Shown: one piece after another, positions 34,962 to 43,249 of the stretch
How positions within the stretch are numbered: position 1 is the first letter of the stretch
Layout: each line of letters opens with the position of its first letter
NCBI GenBank assembly: GCA_966250385.1
Contig: CBINHC010000006.1
Location: forward strand, 124,001 to 188,000
From: DASWTL01 sp966250385
GTDB lineage: Bacteria; Bacteroidota; Bacteroidia; Sphingobacteriales; Sphingobacteriaceae
DNA length: 64,000 nucleotides
Reading direction: 5' to 3'
Program-made: the position numbers and the translations under genes
Notes under the pieces: generated by a model
The model's database searches: none
What the model saw: only the letters and a program-made list of their open reading frames with translations
Told to the model about the DNA's origin: nothing

Positions 34962-36601
34962 TGAAAATTGCATTAGCCCAATTAAATTACCACATCGGTA
35001 ACTTTGAACTGAATACGGAAAAAATCCTGGATGCGATTGACCGGGCGGCGGCACAGGGAGCGGACCTGGTCGTTTTCGCCGAGCTGGCCGTCTGCGGTTA
35101 TCCTCCCAAGGATTTCCTGGATTTTGCGGAATTCATCGAACTGTGCGAGCGCGCCGCTCAAACGATTGCAGCCCGGTGCCGGGATATTGCCTGTATTATC
35201 GGTCTGCCTACGGTCAACCCGAAGCGGGAAGGAAAGAACCTGTTCAATTCCGCTTATTTCATAGAGAACGGGGCGGTAAAGGCGGTCGTGAACAAAGCCC
35301 TGCTGCCTACCTATGATGTTTTTGATGAGTACCGGTATTTTGAACCGATAACCGAATTCAGCTGTGTCGAATTCAAAGGCCACAGGATCGCCCTGACCAT
35401 ATGTGAAGATCTGTGGAACATGCCGGACGATCCGCTTTACCAGAAGAGCCCTATGGACGAACTGATCCGTGAGCGTCCGGATCTGATGATCAATATTGCC
35501 GCTTCGCCGTTCTCGTACAGTCATGACGAAGACCGGGTTAAGATCTTCGGCGAGAACTCCGCCAAGTACGGCTTACCGCTTTTTTATGTAAACCAGGTGG
35601 GGTCGCAGACGGAGATCATCTTCGACGGGGGCTCGATGGTTTTCAACGGAAAGGGGGAGCTGCTGGATGAAATGGCCTATTTCCAGGAGGACCTGAAAGT
35701 TTATGAGTTTGAATCGGGGCAGGTCGTGGGCCTCGAACCCGTACAGCATGACGCCGGAAACGATATTGAACAGATACATGATGCGCTGATCCTCGGAATC
35801 CGCGATTACTTTCAAAAGTCGGGTTTCCGGAAGGCTGTGCTGGGACTGTCCGGGGGAATCGACTCCGCGGTGGTCTGTGCACTCGCTGCCGAGGCGCTGG
35901 GAGCCGATCAGGTAATGGCCGTGCTGATGCCGTCAGATTACTCGACGAGCCACTCGGTCGACGATGCGCTGGCCCTGGTGAACAACCTGGGGTGCCGGCA
36001 TGAGGTCATTGCGATCCGCCAGGCAGTGAGCGCTTTCGAAAACATGATGAAGCCGGCTTTTGGTGACCTTCCGGCCAATGTGGCGGAAGAGAACATCCAG
36101 GCCCGCTGCCGTGCGGTCGTCGTGATGGCCATGTCGAACAAGTTCGGCTATATCCTGCTGAACACCTCCAACAAGAGCGAATGCGCGGTCGGGTATGGAA
36201 CGTTGTATGGAGATATGGCCGGGGCCATCAGCGTACTGGGCGACGTGTACAAGACCCAGGTATACAAACTTGCCCGGTATATTAACCGCGACAGTGAGAT
36301 CATTCCCGAAAACAGCATCGTGAAACCGCCGTCAGCCGAACTGAGGCCCGGGCAAAAAGATTCGGACTCCCTGCCGGAATATGATCTGCTTGATCAGATC
36401 CTGTACGGTCATATCGAACAGGGAAAGGGACTTCGCGAACTGGTTGTCGAAGGGTTTGACGAAGCTCTTGTCCGCAGGATCCTGAAAATGGTTAACGGCG
36501 CGGAATTTAAGCGTTACCAGACACCGCCGATTCTGCGCGTTTCTCCTAAAGCTTTCGGTCCCGGACGGCGAATGCCGATTGTTGGCAAATACCTTTATTG
36601 A
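34961..36601 (+). CDS. nadE: Glutamine-dependent NAD+ synthetase
   Basis: 546 residues. N-terminal glutaminase (nitrilase fold) with Glu41 in FAELAVCGYPPKD, Lys112 and Cys148 in LTICEDLWN; C-terminal synthetase with LGLSGGIDSAVV (ATP pyrophosphatase loop), STSHSVDDA and NTSNKSECAVGYGTLYGDMA. It makes NAD+ from deamido-NAD+ and glutamine. The ATG at 34961 shares its A with the TGA of the previous gene (coupled translation); any upstream start lies within that gene. Confidence 0.97.
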   Translation: MKIALAQLNYHIGNFELNTEKILDAIDRAAAQGADLVVFAELAVCGYPPKDFLDFAEFIELCERAAQTIAARCRDIACIIGLPTVNPKREGKNLFNSAYFIENGAVKAVVNKALLPTYDVFDEYRYFEPITEFSCVEFKGHRIALTICEDLWNMPDDPLYQKSPMDELIRERPDLMINIAASPFSYSHDEDRVKIFGENSAKYGLPLFYVNQVGSQTEIIFDGGSMVFNGKGELLDEMAYFQEDLKVYEFESGQVVGLEPVQHDAGNDIEQIHDALILGIRDYFQKSGFRKAVLGLSGGIDSAVVCALAAEALGADQVMAVLMPSDYSTSHSVDDALALVNNLGCRHEVIAIRQAVSAFENMMKPAFGDLPANVAEENIQARCRAVVVMAMSNKFGYILLNTSNKSECAVGYGTLYGDMAGAISVLGDVYKTQVYKLARYINRDSEIIPENSIVKPPSAELRPGQKDSDSLPEYDLLDQILYGHIEQGKGLRELVVEGFDEALVRRILKMVNGAEFKRYQTPPILRVSPKAFGPGRRMPIVGKYLY

Positions 36602-36611
36602 CAGACAGGCG

Positions 36612-36647
36612 GGAAAGCGTGCCGGATGATCGTCACGCTCTCCTTTT
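36612..36647 (+). terminator. Possible terminator after nadE
   Basis: GGAAAGCGTG (36612-36621) pairs with CACGCTCTCC (36634-36643) with one mismatch and a 12-base loop, followed by TTTT. The right arm lies inside the last codons of the convergent lnt gene. Confidence 0.5.
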
Positions 36648-38258
36648 GCGTACCAGGGAAAACAGGATCAACACGGCATATGCGCCGCTGCCGACGCACC
36701 CGGCAAAAGCGATGTAGTCTCCGGTCCTGACGTAGAATGTAAGCTCACTATTCAGGTTGATGTCCTGCTTAAGTGCAGTGGGGACCCACCAACGTGAGCG
36801 CCGGACAATATCGCCGCGCTGATCAATAAAACCGGAAATCCCGGTATTGGCGGAACGGACCACCCAACGGCGGGTTTCTATCGCGCGCAACCGTGCATAT
36901 AGGAAATGCTGGTCCTTTCCGGACGTATCGCCCCACCACCCGTCATTGGTGATGATCGCAATGAACTGGGCGCCCTGGCTCACATACTCCCCGATATAGT
37001 CTCCCCATATGGATTCATAGCAAATGACCGGCGCGACGCCGATGCCGCTCTGCGAATAAAAAACGGAAGGCTTGTCCTGGCTTCCGAATCCGCCGGTAGA
37101 GCCGCCGAAAGCCGCGAATACGGGCTTCAGAAACGAAAAGGCCGCGGAGAAAGGCATCTGTTCTACTCCGGGGACCAGCCGCGATTTGTGGTAGAACTGG
37201 ACTTTCGGGGAATTCTCGATCTGGACGGCGGTATTGAAATAGTCCGAATATTTCCCCAGGCGTTCGGCAAGCCTTGCTGTGGGAGTTTTCGCTTCATCGT
37301 ATAACAGGTAACTCTCAATGCCGGAAATTACGTTTCCGTTGGGGTATTTGGCCAGGAATTCCTGTACCGCACGGAAGTTGGCATTCTCCCGGATCAGCTC
37401 TTCATCCATGTAGTCCGGAATGGCGGTTTCCGGCCAGACGAAGTACTCGGTGTTTGGCTGTCCGAGAGAATCGGACAGCCGGATGAGCTGCTGCACCTGA
37501 ACGGCCGAAGGGATCGTGTTCCATTTTCCGTACGGGTCAATGTTCGGCTGAACAACCACCACGTTGGACGGATTCTCCTGCTCCTTGTACCCGGAATACA
37601 TGACCAGCGATATGACGGCCGGTATCAGCATATGGGCAGCTGACCGAAGGGCCCAGATCCACCGGGAGTTCGGTTTTCTGGGGTCGTGGGTTCTGAATGC
37701 GCGGTACGTTTCAAATACCAGGATATTGGATACCAGGATCCAGTAGGTACCGCCATAAACACCCGTATACTCATACCATTGGATAAGCTGATGGGTGCCC
37801 GCAAATCCGTTGCCAAGGGTCATCCAGGGGAAGGCAAGGTCCCAGCTCTGGTGCAGGTATTCATACCCGATCCAGAAACACAGGAGACCTGCATAGCTCC
37901 ATGGACGGCTGGTGATCTTTCGCAGCGTGTAGTACAACCGGAAGGCCAGCGTCATCAGCAGCGCGGCCAGCCCGAAAGGAATCAGGGAGATCAGCAGCGC
38001 TATCCAGGAAGGCATGACCGCATTCATGGAATTAAAGACCCAGTAGATGCTCGCGGTATTCCAGACCAGGAATGCGGCGCCACATACCAGGAATATTTTC
38101 TTCCCTTTCTTCCGGAAGTCTGAGGCGATGATCTGATCGACTGCCAGGAACAGCGGAACGAAGGCGATAAGCAGGACAGGGGAAGTATAGGGGATCGGGG
38201 GCCAGCCCAGCCATAAGAGAAACGCAGTGAGGAGCGCCAGGAGATATTTCTTTTGCAT
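36633..38258 (-). CDS. lnt: Apolipoprotein N-acyltransferase
   Basis: 541 residues from ATG 38258 (MQKKYLLALLTAFLLWLGWP); a longer in-frame reading would overlap rsmI. Eight or so membrane helices, then the nitrilase-like periplasmic domain with Glu in YFVWPETAIPDY, Lys in YHKSRLVPGVEQMPF and Cys in PVICYESIWGDY. It adds the third acyl chain to lipoproteins, which matters here because GldK, GldB, SprE and SusD are all lipoproteins. It follows rsmI by 16 bases. Confidence 0.95.
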   Translation of the reverse strand: MQKKYLLALLTAFLLWLGWPPIPYTSPVLLIAFVPLFLAVDQIIASDFRKKGKKIFLVCGAAFLVWNTASIYWVFNSMNAVMPSWIALLISLIPFGLAALLMTLAFRLYYTLRKITSRPWSYAGLLCFWIGYEYLHQSWDLAFPWMTLGNGFAGTHQLIQWYEYTGVYGGTYWILVSNILVFETYRAFRTHDPRKPNSRWIWALRSAAHMLIPAVISLVMYSGYKEQENPSNVVVVQPNIDPYGKWNTIPSAVQVQQLIRLSDSLGQPNTEYFVWPETAIPDYMDEELIRENANFRAVQEFLAKYPNGNVISGIESYLLYDEAKTPTARLAERLGKYSDYFNTAVQIENSPKVQFYHKSRLVPGVEQMPFSAAFSFLKPVFAAFGGSTGGFGSQDKPSVFYSQSGIGVAPVICYESIWGDYIGEYVSQGAQFIAIITNDGWWGDTSGKDQHFLYARLRAIETRRWVVRSANTGISGFIDQRGDIVRRSRWWVPTALKQDINLNSELTFYVRTGDYIAFAGCVGSGAYAVLILFSLVRKRRA

Positions 38259-38274
38259 GGTCAGTTTTTCAAGA

Positions 38275-38991
38275 TTAGTTCCTGTTCGTTTCTTCCCCTT
38301 TGCGGTTTTTCGGCCGCTCTTCCCGTCCGGCAATGCAAATGACGAACTCCCCTTTCAGGGTATGCGTCTCAAAATGGGTTTTGATCTCCGCCAGGGATCC
38401 GCGGACGGTCTCTTCAAACATTTTGGTCAGTTCCCGGGATACCGAGGCAGGCCGGTCTTCGCCGAACAGGGCGATGAACTCTTCAAGTGCCTTCAGGAGG
38501 CGATGCGGGGATTCATAAAAGATCATGGTACGGTCCTCTTCGGCGAGCTGCTTTAGCCGTGTTTGCCGGCCCTTCTTGACGGGCAGAAACCCTTCAAAGG
38601 TAAACCGGTCGGCGGCCAGGCCGGAATTGACGAGCGCCGGGACAAATGCCGTAGCGCCCGGCAGGCATTCCACCGCGAGGTCATGTTTCAGCGCCTCACG
38701 GAGCAGGTAAAATCCGGGATCGGAGATCCCCGGGGTTCCCGCATCGGAGATCAGAGCTACCTTTTGACCTTCCTTCAGAAAGCGCACGATCTCCGAAGTC
38801 GATTTATGCTCGTTGTGCTGGTGGTGAGCGAACACTTTCCTGTCGATGCCAAAATGCTTAAGCAGCGGGGCGCTTGTACGGGTATCTTCCGCCAGGATCA
38901 CATCTGCTTCTTTCAGGATCCGGATGGCCCGGAACGTCATATCCTCCAGGTTTCCAATGGGGGTGGGTACAAGAAAAAGTTTACCGCTCAT
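38275..38991 (-). CDS. rsmI: 16S rRNA 2'-O-ribose C1402 methyltransferase
   Basis: 238 residues. LFLVPTPIGNLEDMTFRAIR, VILAEDTRTSAPLLKHF, LISDAGTPGISDPGF and YESPHRLLKALEE are the RsmI blocks of the tetrapyrrole-methylase fold. It methylates C1402 of 16S rRNA with SAM. It is divergent from serS and upstream of lnt. Confidence 0.96.
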   Translation of the reverse strand: MSGKLFLVPTPIGNLEDMTFRAIRILKEADVILAEDTRTSAPLLKHFGIDRKVFAHHQHNEHKSTSEIVRFLKEGQKVALISDAGTPGISDPGFYLLREALKHDLAVECLPGATAFVPALVNSGLAADRFTFEGFLPVKKGRQTRLKQLAEEDRTMIFYESPHRLLKALEEFIALFGEDRPASVSRELTKMFEETVRGSLAEIKTHFETHTLKGEFVICIAGREERPKNRKGEETNRN

Positions 38992-39035
38992 ATCGTTTCT
39001 GAATACTGTCCCGGGTCTGAGGAGCTTTGAAAAAA

Positions 39036-39079
39036 CTGAAACTACAAAAACCTGAAACTCTAAACTGTTTATATCTTTG
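39036..39079 (+). promoter_or_regulatory. serS promoter region with direct repeat CTGAAACT
   Basis: TATCTTTG at 39072-39079 matches the -7 consensus and is 21 bases before the serS ATG. Upstream lie two exact CTGAAACT copies (39036-39043 and 39052-39059), 16 bases start to start, where the -33 element would be. No TTG was found at the expected place. The direct repeat may be an operator or chance spacer sequence. Confidence 0.45.
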
Positions 39080-39100
39080 TCGTCTTAAACAACGAAAAAG

Positions 39101-40372
39101 ATGCTGCAAGTTAGTTATATCCGTGAAAATAGGGAGAAGGTTTTGGAACGGTTGGCTGTGCGAAATTTCAAACAGCCGGAATTGGTGGACCGGATCATCA
39201 GTCTTGATGAAAATCGCCGGAAGACACAGGCCAGACTGGATGCTATTTCAGCGGAAGCCAATGCAGCGGCCCGTCAGATCGGTGACCTGATGCGGCAGGG
39301 GAAGAAAGAGGAGGCGGAAACCATTAAATTGCAAACAGCTTCCTTCAAAGAACAAACCCGCGAACTGGGCGAACAGCTCGTTGCTTTCGAAGAGGAGCTG
39401 CAGGCTCAGATCGTACTCTTGCCGAACCTTCCGCATGAATCGGTTCCTCCGGGAAGCACCCCTGAAGAGAACGTCGTGGCGCTGGAACACGGACAGAAAC
39501 CTGAATTGCCTGAAAACGCACTTCCGCACTGGGAGCTGGCAGCCAAATATGATATCATCGACTTTGAACTCGGGGTCAAGATCACGGGTGCCGGTTTTCC
39601 GGTTTATAAGGGTAAGGGTGCCCGTTTGCAGCGCGCCCTGATCAATTTCTTCCTGGATAATGCGCAGGAGGCCGGGTACCGGGAAATGCAGGTCCCTGTC
39701 GTCGTAAATGAAGCGTCAGGCTTCGGAACCGGACAGCTGCCCGATAAGGAAGGGCAGATGTACCATGTGGGAATCGACAACCTGTACCTGATCCCGACCG
39801 CCGAAGTTCCGGTAACGAACCTGTACCGGGATGTGATCGTTAAGGAAGAGGAACTTCCGATCCGGAACTGCGGCTATACGCCTTGCTTCCGGAGGGAAGC
39901 CGGTTCCTATGGAGCGCATGTAAGAGGCCTGAACCGCCTGCACCAGTTCGATAAGGTCGAGATCGTTCAGATCGCTCATCCGGAACACTCCTACCGGGTG
40001 CTCGAAGAAATGAGCACCTATGTTCAGTCACTACTGCAAAAACTGGAGCTCCCATACCGGGTGCTGAGTCTTTGCGGCGGCGACATGGGATTCACATCGG
40101 CCAAGACTTATGATATGGAAGTGTGGTGTGCTGCCCAGGCCCGCTGGCTGGAAGTATCATCCGTTTCCAATTTTGAGACCTATCAGAGCAACCGGCTGAA
40201 GCTTCGGTTCAAGGGGAAGGAAGGCAAACCACAGCTGGCCCACACCCTGAACGGCAGCGCCCTGGCTTTGCCGCGGATCGTCGCTTCCCTGCTGGAAAAC
40301 AACCAGACTGAAAAGGGAATCCGGATACCTGCAGCACTGGTGCCGTACACCGGCTTTGAATATATCGACTAA
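39101..40372 (+). CDS. serS: Seryl-tRNA synthetase
   Basis: 423 residues. N-terminal coiled-coil arm (about 30-100) for the long variable arm of tRNA-Ser, then class II catalytic core: GFGTGQLPDKEGQMY, LIPTAEVPVTNLYRD, PCFRREAGSYGAHVRGLNRL (motif 2), SSVSNFETYQSNRLKLRF and LNGSALALPRIVASLLENNQ (motif 3). It is a single gene with its own promoter and the terminator at 40419-40446. Confidence 0.98.
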   Translation: MLQVSYIRENREKVLERLAVRNFKQPELVDRIISLDENRRKTQARLDAISAEANAAARQIGDLMRQGKKEEAETIKLQTASFKEQTRELGEQLVAFEEELQAQIVLLPNLPHESVPPGSTPEENVVALEHGQKPELPENALPHWELAAKYDIIDFELGVKITGAGFPVYKGKGARLQRALINFFLDNAQEAGYREMQVPVVVNEASGFGTGQLPDKEGQMYHVGIDNLYLIPTAEVPVTNLYRDVIVKEEELPIRNCGYTPCFRREAGSYGAHVRGLNRLHQFDKVEIVQIAHPEHSYRVLEEMSTYVQSLLQKLELPYRVLSLCGGDMGFTSAKTYDMEVWCAAQARWLEVSSVSNFETYQSNRLKLRFKGKEGKPQLAHTLNGSALALPRIVASLLENNQTEKGIRIPAALVPYTGFEYID

Positions 40373-40418
40373 AAGCATATCCGGACCGGTACCTTCACCG
40401 GCCGGGTTCCCGCTTACT

Positions 40419-40452
40419 ACAGCTGCCCGGACATCCGGGCAGCTGTCTTTTT
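40419..40452 (+). terminator. Intrinsic terminator of serS
   Basis: ACAGCTGCCCGG (40419-40430) pairs perfectly with CCGGGCAGCTGT (40435-40446), loop ACAT, followed by CTTTTT. Confidence 0.92.
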
Positions 40453-40483
40453 GAAGTAAGCCGGAAAATACGTATTTTCAGGC

Positions 40484-41653
40484 ATGAACGCCATTTCCTG
40501 CCGGGTTCGTTTCTTTTATCTGGTCATGCTTTTCCCGATCCGTAGTTTTGCGTGTAGTTGCGGAGGGGTGGAGGAATTCAAGACTGCAGGTGACCTTAAG
40601 CATTACGATTTTATTGCCCTTGCCGAGGTAACGGGTCTGGCCGACCCCGCCGGGCCGGGAGATCCCTGGTTCCGGAAAAACGGCGATATCCGTATCAGTA
40701 TCCTGGAATTGTTCAAGGGAGAACCGATAGGGCTTCTAAATGATTCGTCCGTAAACACCAGTTGTGGTCTGGACCTGGAGGCCGGCCAGCAGTGGCTGTT
40801 CTTCGGGGCGAAGGATACCTCCGGCAGGATGCTGGTCGGGAGCTGTTCCCATACCGTGAAGTACCGGGATGCTACAGGGCTCCGCGACTGGCAGTACTTC
40901 CGCGGAATGCCGCAACTGGAGTTGCTCAGAAAGGTCTTCAACAAGCCTGATACGGCAAAACCGGAACGTATTGTGCGGTATGCCAATGGCAGGACCGAGG
41001 TCGATCAGCACTTCCGGAACGGGAGGCTTCACGGGATCCGGAAAATCTACTACCCGACAGGCGGCCTCTACGTCGCCGAGAAGTTCAGCCGGGGAAAACG
41101 GAAGGGATACCGGAAAATCTATGGGAAGTCGGGTCTGTTAGCCGCCCATACAACATATGCCGGAAGCTTTAAAAGGAAACAGATCTCCTATGTTGATCCG
41201 CTGCATATAGAAGGAGAACTTCTTTTTGAAGCAAGGAACCGCCTCAGAATAGACGCGCTGCCAACGGATGAACTGTCCCAGGGAGACCAATCCCGGGTAA
41301 GGAGAGTGGCTGATTCGCTCAAGGTCCGCGCCCTTGCAGATCCGGTTGAAACTGTGTGGCGTCTTTCCGCGAACCGGCACGGATCTCATTACCGCGCTTT
41401 TTTTCCCGGTGCCCGGCTTCATACAGAAACGAGGCTTGACTGGAAAGAGAGGTTCTACAGCCGCTCGGTCTACGATGGGGCCGGTTGCCTGGTCAGCCGA
41501 ACCGTGGAGGATGGAAAAGCGGGGGTGCGTATCTCAGAAGAGTTTGATGCCAAGGGAAGCGTCCGGAAATCGATCGGTACGCCGGAAGGTGCCGACAGCC
41601 ATTTTGCAGCCGCTCTGATTGATGCAGAACCTGAGCCGGTCTTCCTTCCCTGA
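40484..41653 (+). CDS. Secreted protein: NTR/TIMP-like N-domain plus YwqK/MORN-like repeats
   Basis: 389 residues with a signal peptide (hydrophobic about 8-20) followed directly by CSCGG (Cys24, Cys26), the start of an NTR/TIMP-like beta barrel; FIALAEVTGLADP, LELFKGEPIG and the later NTSCGL and GSCSHTV cysteines fit that fold. From about residue 165, YANGRTEVDQHFRNGRLHG and IRKIYYPTGGLYVAEKFSRG form YwqK/MORN-like strands. The C-terminal third is of unknown type. No function can be assigned; extracellular or periplasmic binding is inferred. It stands alone after the serS terminator. Confidence 0.65.
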   Translation: MNAISCRVRFFYLVMLFPIRSFACSCGGVEEFKTAGDLKHYDFIALAEVTGLADPAGPGDPWFRKNGDIRISILELFKGEPIGLLNDSSVNTSCGLDLEAGQQWLFFGAKDTSGRMLVGSCSHTVKYRDATGLRDWQYFRGMPQLELLRKVFNKPDTAKPERIVRYANGRTEVDQHFRNGRLHGIRKIYYPTGGLYVAEKFSRGKRKGYRKIYGKSGLLAAHTTYAGSFKRKQISYVDPLHIEGELLFEARNRLRIDALPTDELSQGDQSRVRRVADSLKVRALADPVETVWRLSANRHGSHYRAFFPGARLHTETRLDWKERFYSRSVYDGAGCLVSRTVEDGKAGVRISEEFDAKGSVRKSIGTPEGADSHFAAALIDAEPEPVFLP

Positions 41654-41679
41654 GTGCCTGCCCGCAGTATCTTTTGTCT

Positions 41680-42063
41680 TCAGAACATACCGTTCTTGTT
41701 TTCTGATTCTGCCGGGACCTCCTGCCGGACATCCCAGTGTTCGGCGATCTTCCCGTCCTCATCAAAGCGGAAAATGTCTATGACAGCGGAGTCCCGCTCA
41801 CCGGGGATGTGTTGAATGCAGTGCACCACCACAAAATGCCCTTCCCCGATCACCTTTCTGAATTCAACCCGCTTATGGGGATATTCCCTTGCAAGGCGGC
41901 TGTAATAGTGAATAAATGCTGCCTTTCCGTCTCCGATACGGGGATTGTGCTGGATAAACCTTTCTTCGCCCACATACTGGGCGATCGCTTCCTTGGGTTT
42001 CCCCTGATTGAACATGAGATCATAGAAGGCGATAGCATTTTTCTTATTCAGCGAAGTATCCAT
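41680..42063 (-). CDS. SnoaL-like (NTF2-fold) protein
   Basis: 127 residues from ATG 42063, chosen because AGGAG stands 7 bases before it, a rare clear ribosome site here; an in-frame ATG six codons upstream precedes that site. NAIAFYDLMFNQGKPKEAIA, IQHNPRIGDGKAAFIHYYSR, VEFRKVIGEGHFVVVHCIQH and IDIFRFDEDGKIAEHWDVRQ match SnoaL-like polyketide-cyclase relatives widespread in bacteria. No signal peptide; the substrate is unknown. Confidence 0.85.
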   Translation of the reverse strand: MDTSLNKKNAIAFYDLMFNQGKPKEAIAQYVGEERFIQHNPRIGDGKAAFIHYYSRLAREYPHKRVEFRKVIGEGHFVVVHCIQHIPGERDSAVIDIFRFDEDGKIAEHWDVRQEVPAESENKNGMF

Positions 42064-42137
42064 ATCAGAACTCCTTTTCATAAATAAGGTAAAATGCAGC
42101 AGATGGTTTGACGGGATAAGTGCTGCCCGGGTCGCTG

Positions 42138-43199
42138 TCAGGTCCTGCGGCGGACCAGATGCAGGGCATCGCTCAGACGCTCCAGGTCCGAGCCGGTATG
42201 GAGTGCGTTCAGAACGATCCGGTTTAGCCTGGGACCTTTCGGGTCGGGATAAGCGAACGAGGAAATAATGATGCCGTGGTCAAAGAGGTCTTCCTCCCGG
42301 TAATGTCCATTCAGGATGAATACCGGAAGCTCCGGGTGGCCGGAGATGCCCGGAAGGTCCGCAACCGCGCCGCTGAACCGGGCAATATTCTGACGCAACT
42401 TATCAAGCTGCCGGGAGTAGACCTGCTGGCCTTTTATGAATGCATAAAGCAACCCCGGCGACTGCGGGGTTACGGCGGTATAGGCCGGTAATGCCCTCAG
42501 GCGGCTGGCATCTTCCGCTGAACAGCTAACGGCGCCGCCGGGGATCCCGAACGCTTTGGAGAGCGAGTAGGTGAAGGTGTATTTCAGGTGCCCCGACCTT
42601 GGCACCAGCCCTGAAACTCCTTTACCCCGGCCAATGATGCCGATGCCATGCGAATCATCCACGATGACATCCAGATCCCTTCGTATTCCTGCAAGGAGCC
42701 CGAAGTCGTTCAGCGTCGCCGAAAGCGGACTGAGGGAATCACTGGCAACCGGGCCGGAGAAAAGGCCGTTGTTCACACCTGAGACGACCCATGCGGCCCA
42801 ATCAGGAAATGACGGATGACCGGAACGTTCCCTTAAGATCGCCGGATGCGAGCCGGGAGCATTGATCACGGGTTTTCCCCCGACCGCCATCTGTCCGGCG
42901 CTGAACCCGGAGGATGTCAGGACGGTGTCTTCCGAGCCGGTAATGGACGACAGCAGGGCTTCACATTCCCGGTAAACTGAGAGGCGGGTATTGGAAATCC
43001 GGGCTGAGGGAAACAGCCACCCGAAGCGGGAGGTCCCCTCCACGACCAGCTGCCGGAACTCGGGGTCTTGGCTAACCCCGAGGTAATTGTAGCCGCTGAA
43101 AAACAGGTATTCCCGGCTGTTGATCCGGACCGTCCGGCCCGGCTGTTCGTCTAAAAAGTGCGGCTCCATAGTTGGATAAAAGTAAACAATGCGGCGCAT
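42138..43199 (-). CDS. PLP-dependent alpha-oxoamine synthase-like aminotransferase (BioF/KBL family)
   Basis: 353 residues. SGYNYLGVSQDP, NTRLSVYRECEALLSSITGS, the PLP-binding DDSHGIGIIG (Asp181/182) and the Schiff-base Lys215 in YSLSKAFGIPGG identify the alpha-oxoamine synthase family (8-amino-7-oxononanoate synthase, 2-amino-3-ketobutyrate ligase, serine palmitoyltransferase). The central region and His segment (APGSHPAI) diverge from the named enzymes, and no biotin or sphingolipid genes are adjacent, so the substrate is open. An in-frame ATG at 43169 is an alternative start. Divergent from the HD-domain gene by 50 bases. Confidence 0.85.
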   Translation of the reverse strand: MRRIVYFYPTMEPHFLDEQPGRTVRINSREYLFFSGYNYLGVSQDPEFRQLVVEGTSRFGWLFPSARISNTRLSVYRECEALLSSITGSEDTVLTSSGFSAGQMAVGGKPVINAPGSHPAILRERSGHPSFPDWAAWVVSGVNNGLFSGPVASDSLSPLSATLNDFGLLAGIRRDLDVIVDDSHGIGIIGRGKGVSGLVPRSGHLKYTFTYSLSKAFGIPGGAVSCSAEDASRLRALPAYTAVTPQSPGLLYAFIKGQQVYSRQLDKLRQNIARFSGAVADLPGISGHPELPVFILNGHYREEDLFDHGIIISSFAYPDPKGPRLNRIVLNALHTGSDLERLSDALHLVRRRT

Positions 43200-43216
43200 A
43201 ATGGAATATTCGCGCC

Positions 43217-43244
43217 TTGCCTGACACGTTTTTTTTTAAGTTTG
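43217..43244 (+). promoter_or_regulatory. Promoter of the HD-domain gene, probably giving a leaderless message
   Basis: TTG (43217-43219) and TAAGTTTG (43237-43244) are separated by 17 bases, slightly short of the 19-21 consensus. The expected transcription start coincides with the ATG at 43250. Confidence 0.5.
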
Positions 43245-43249
43245 ATGAT

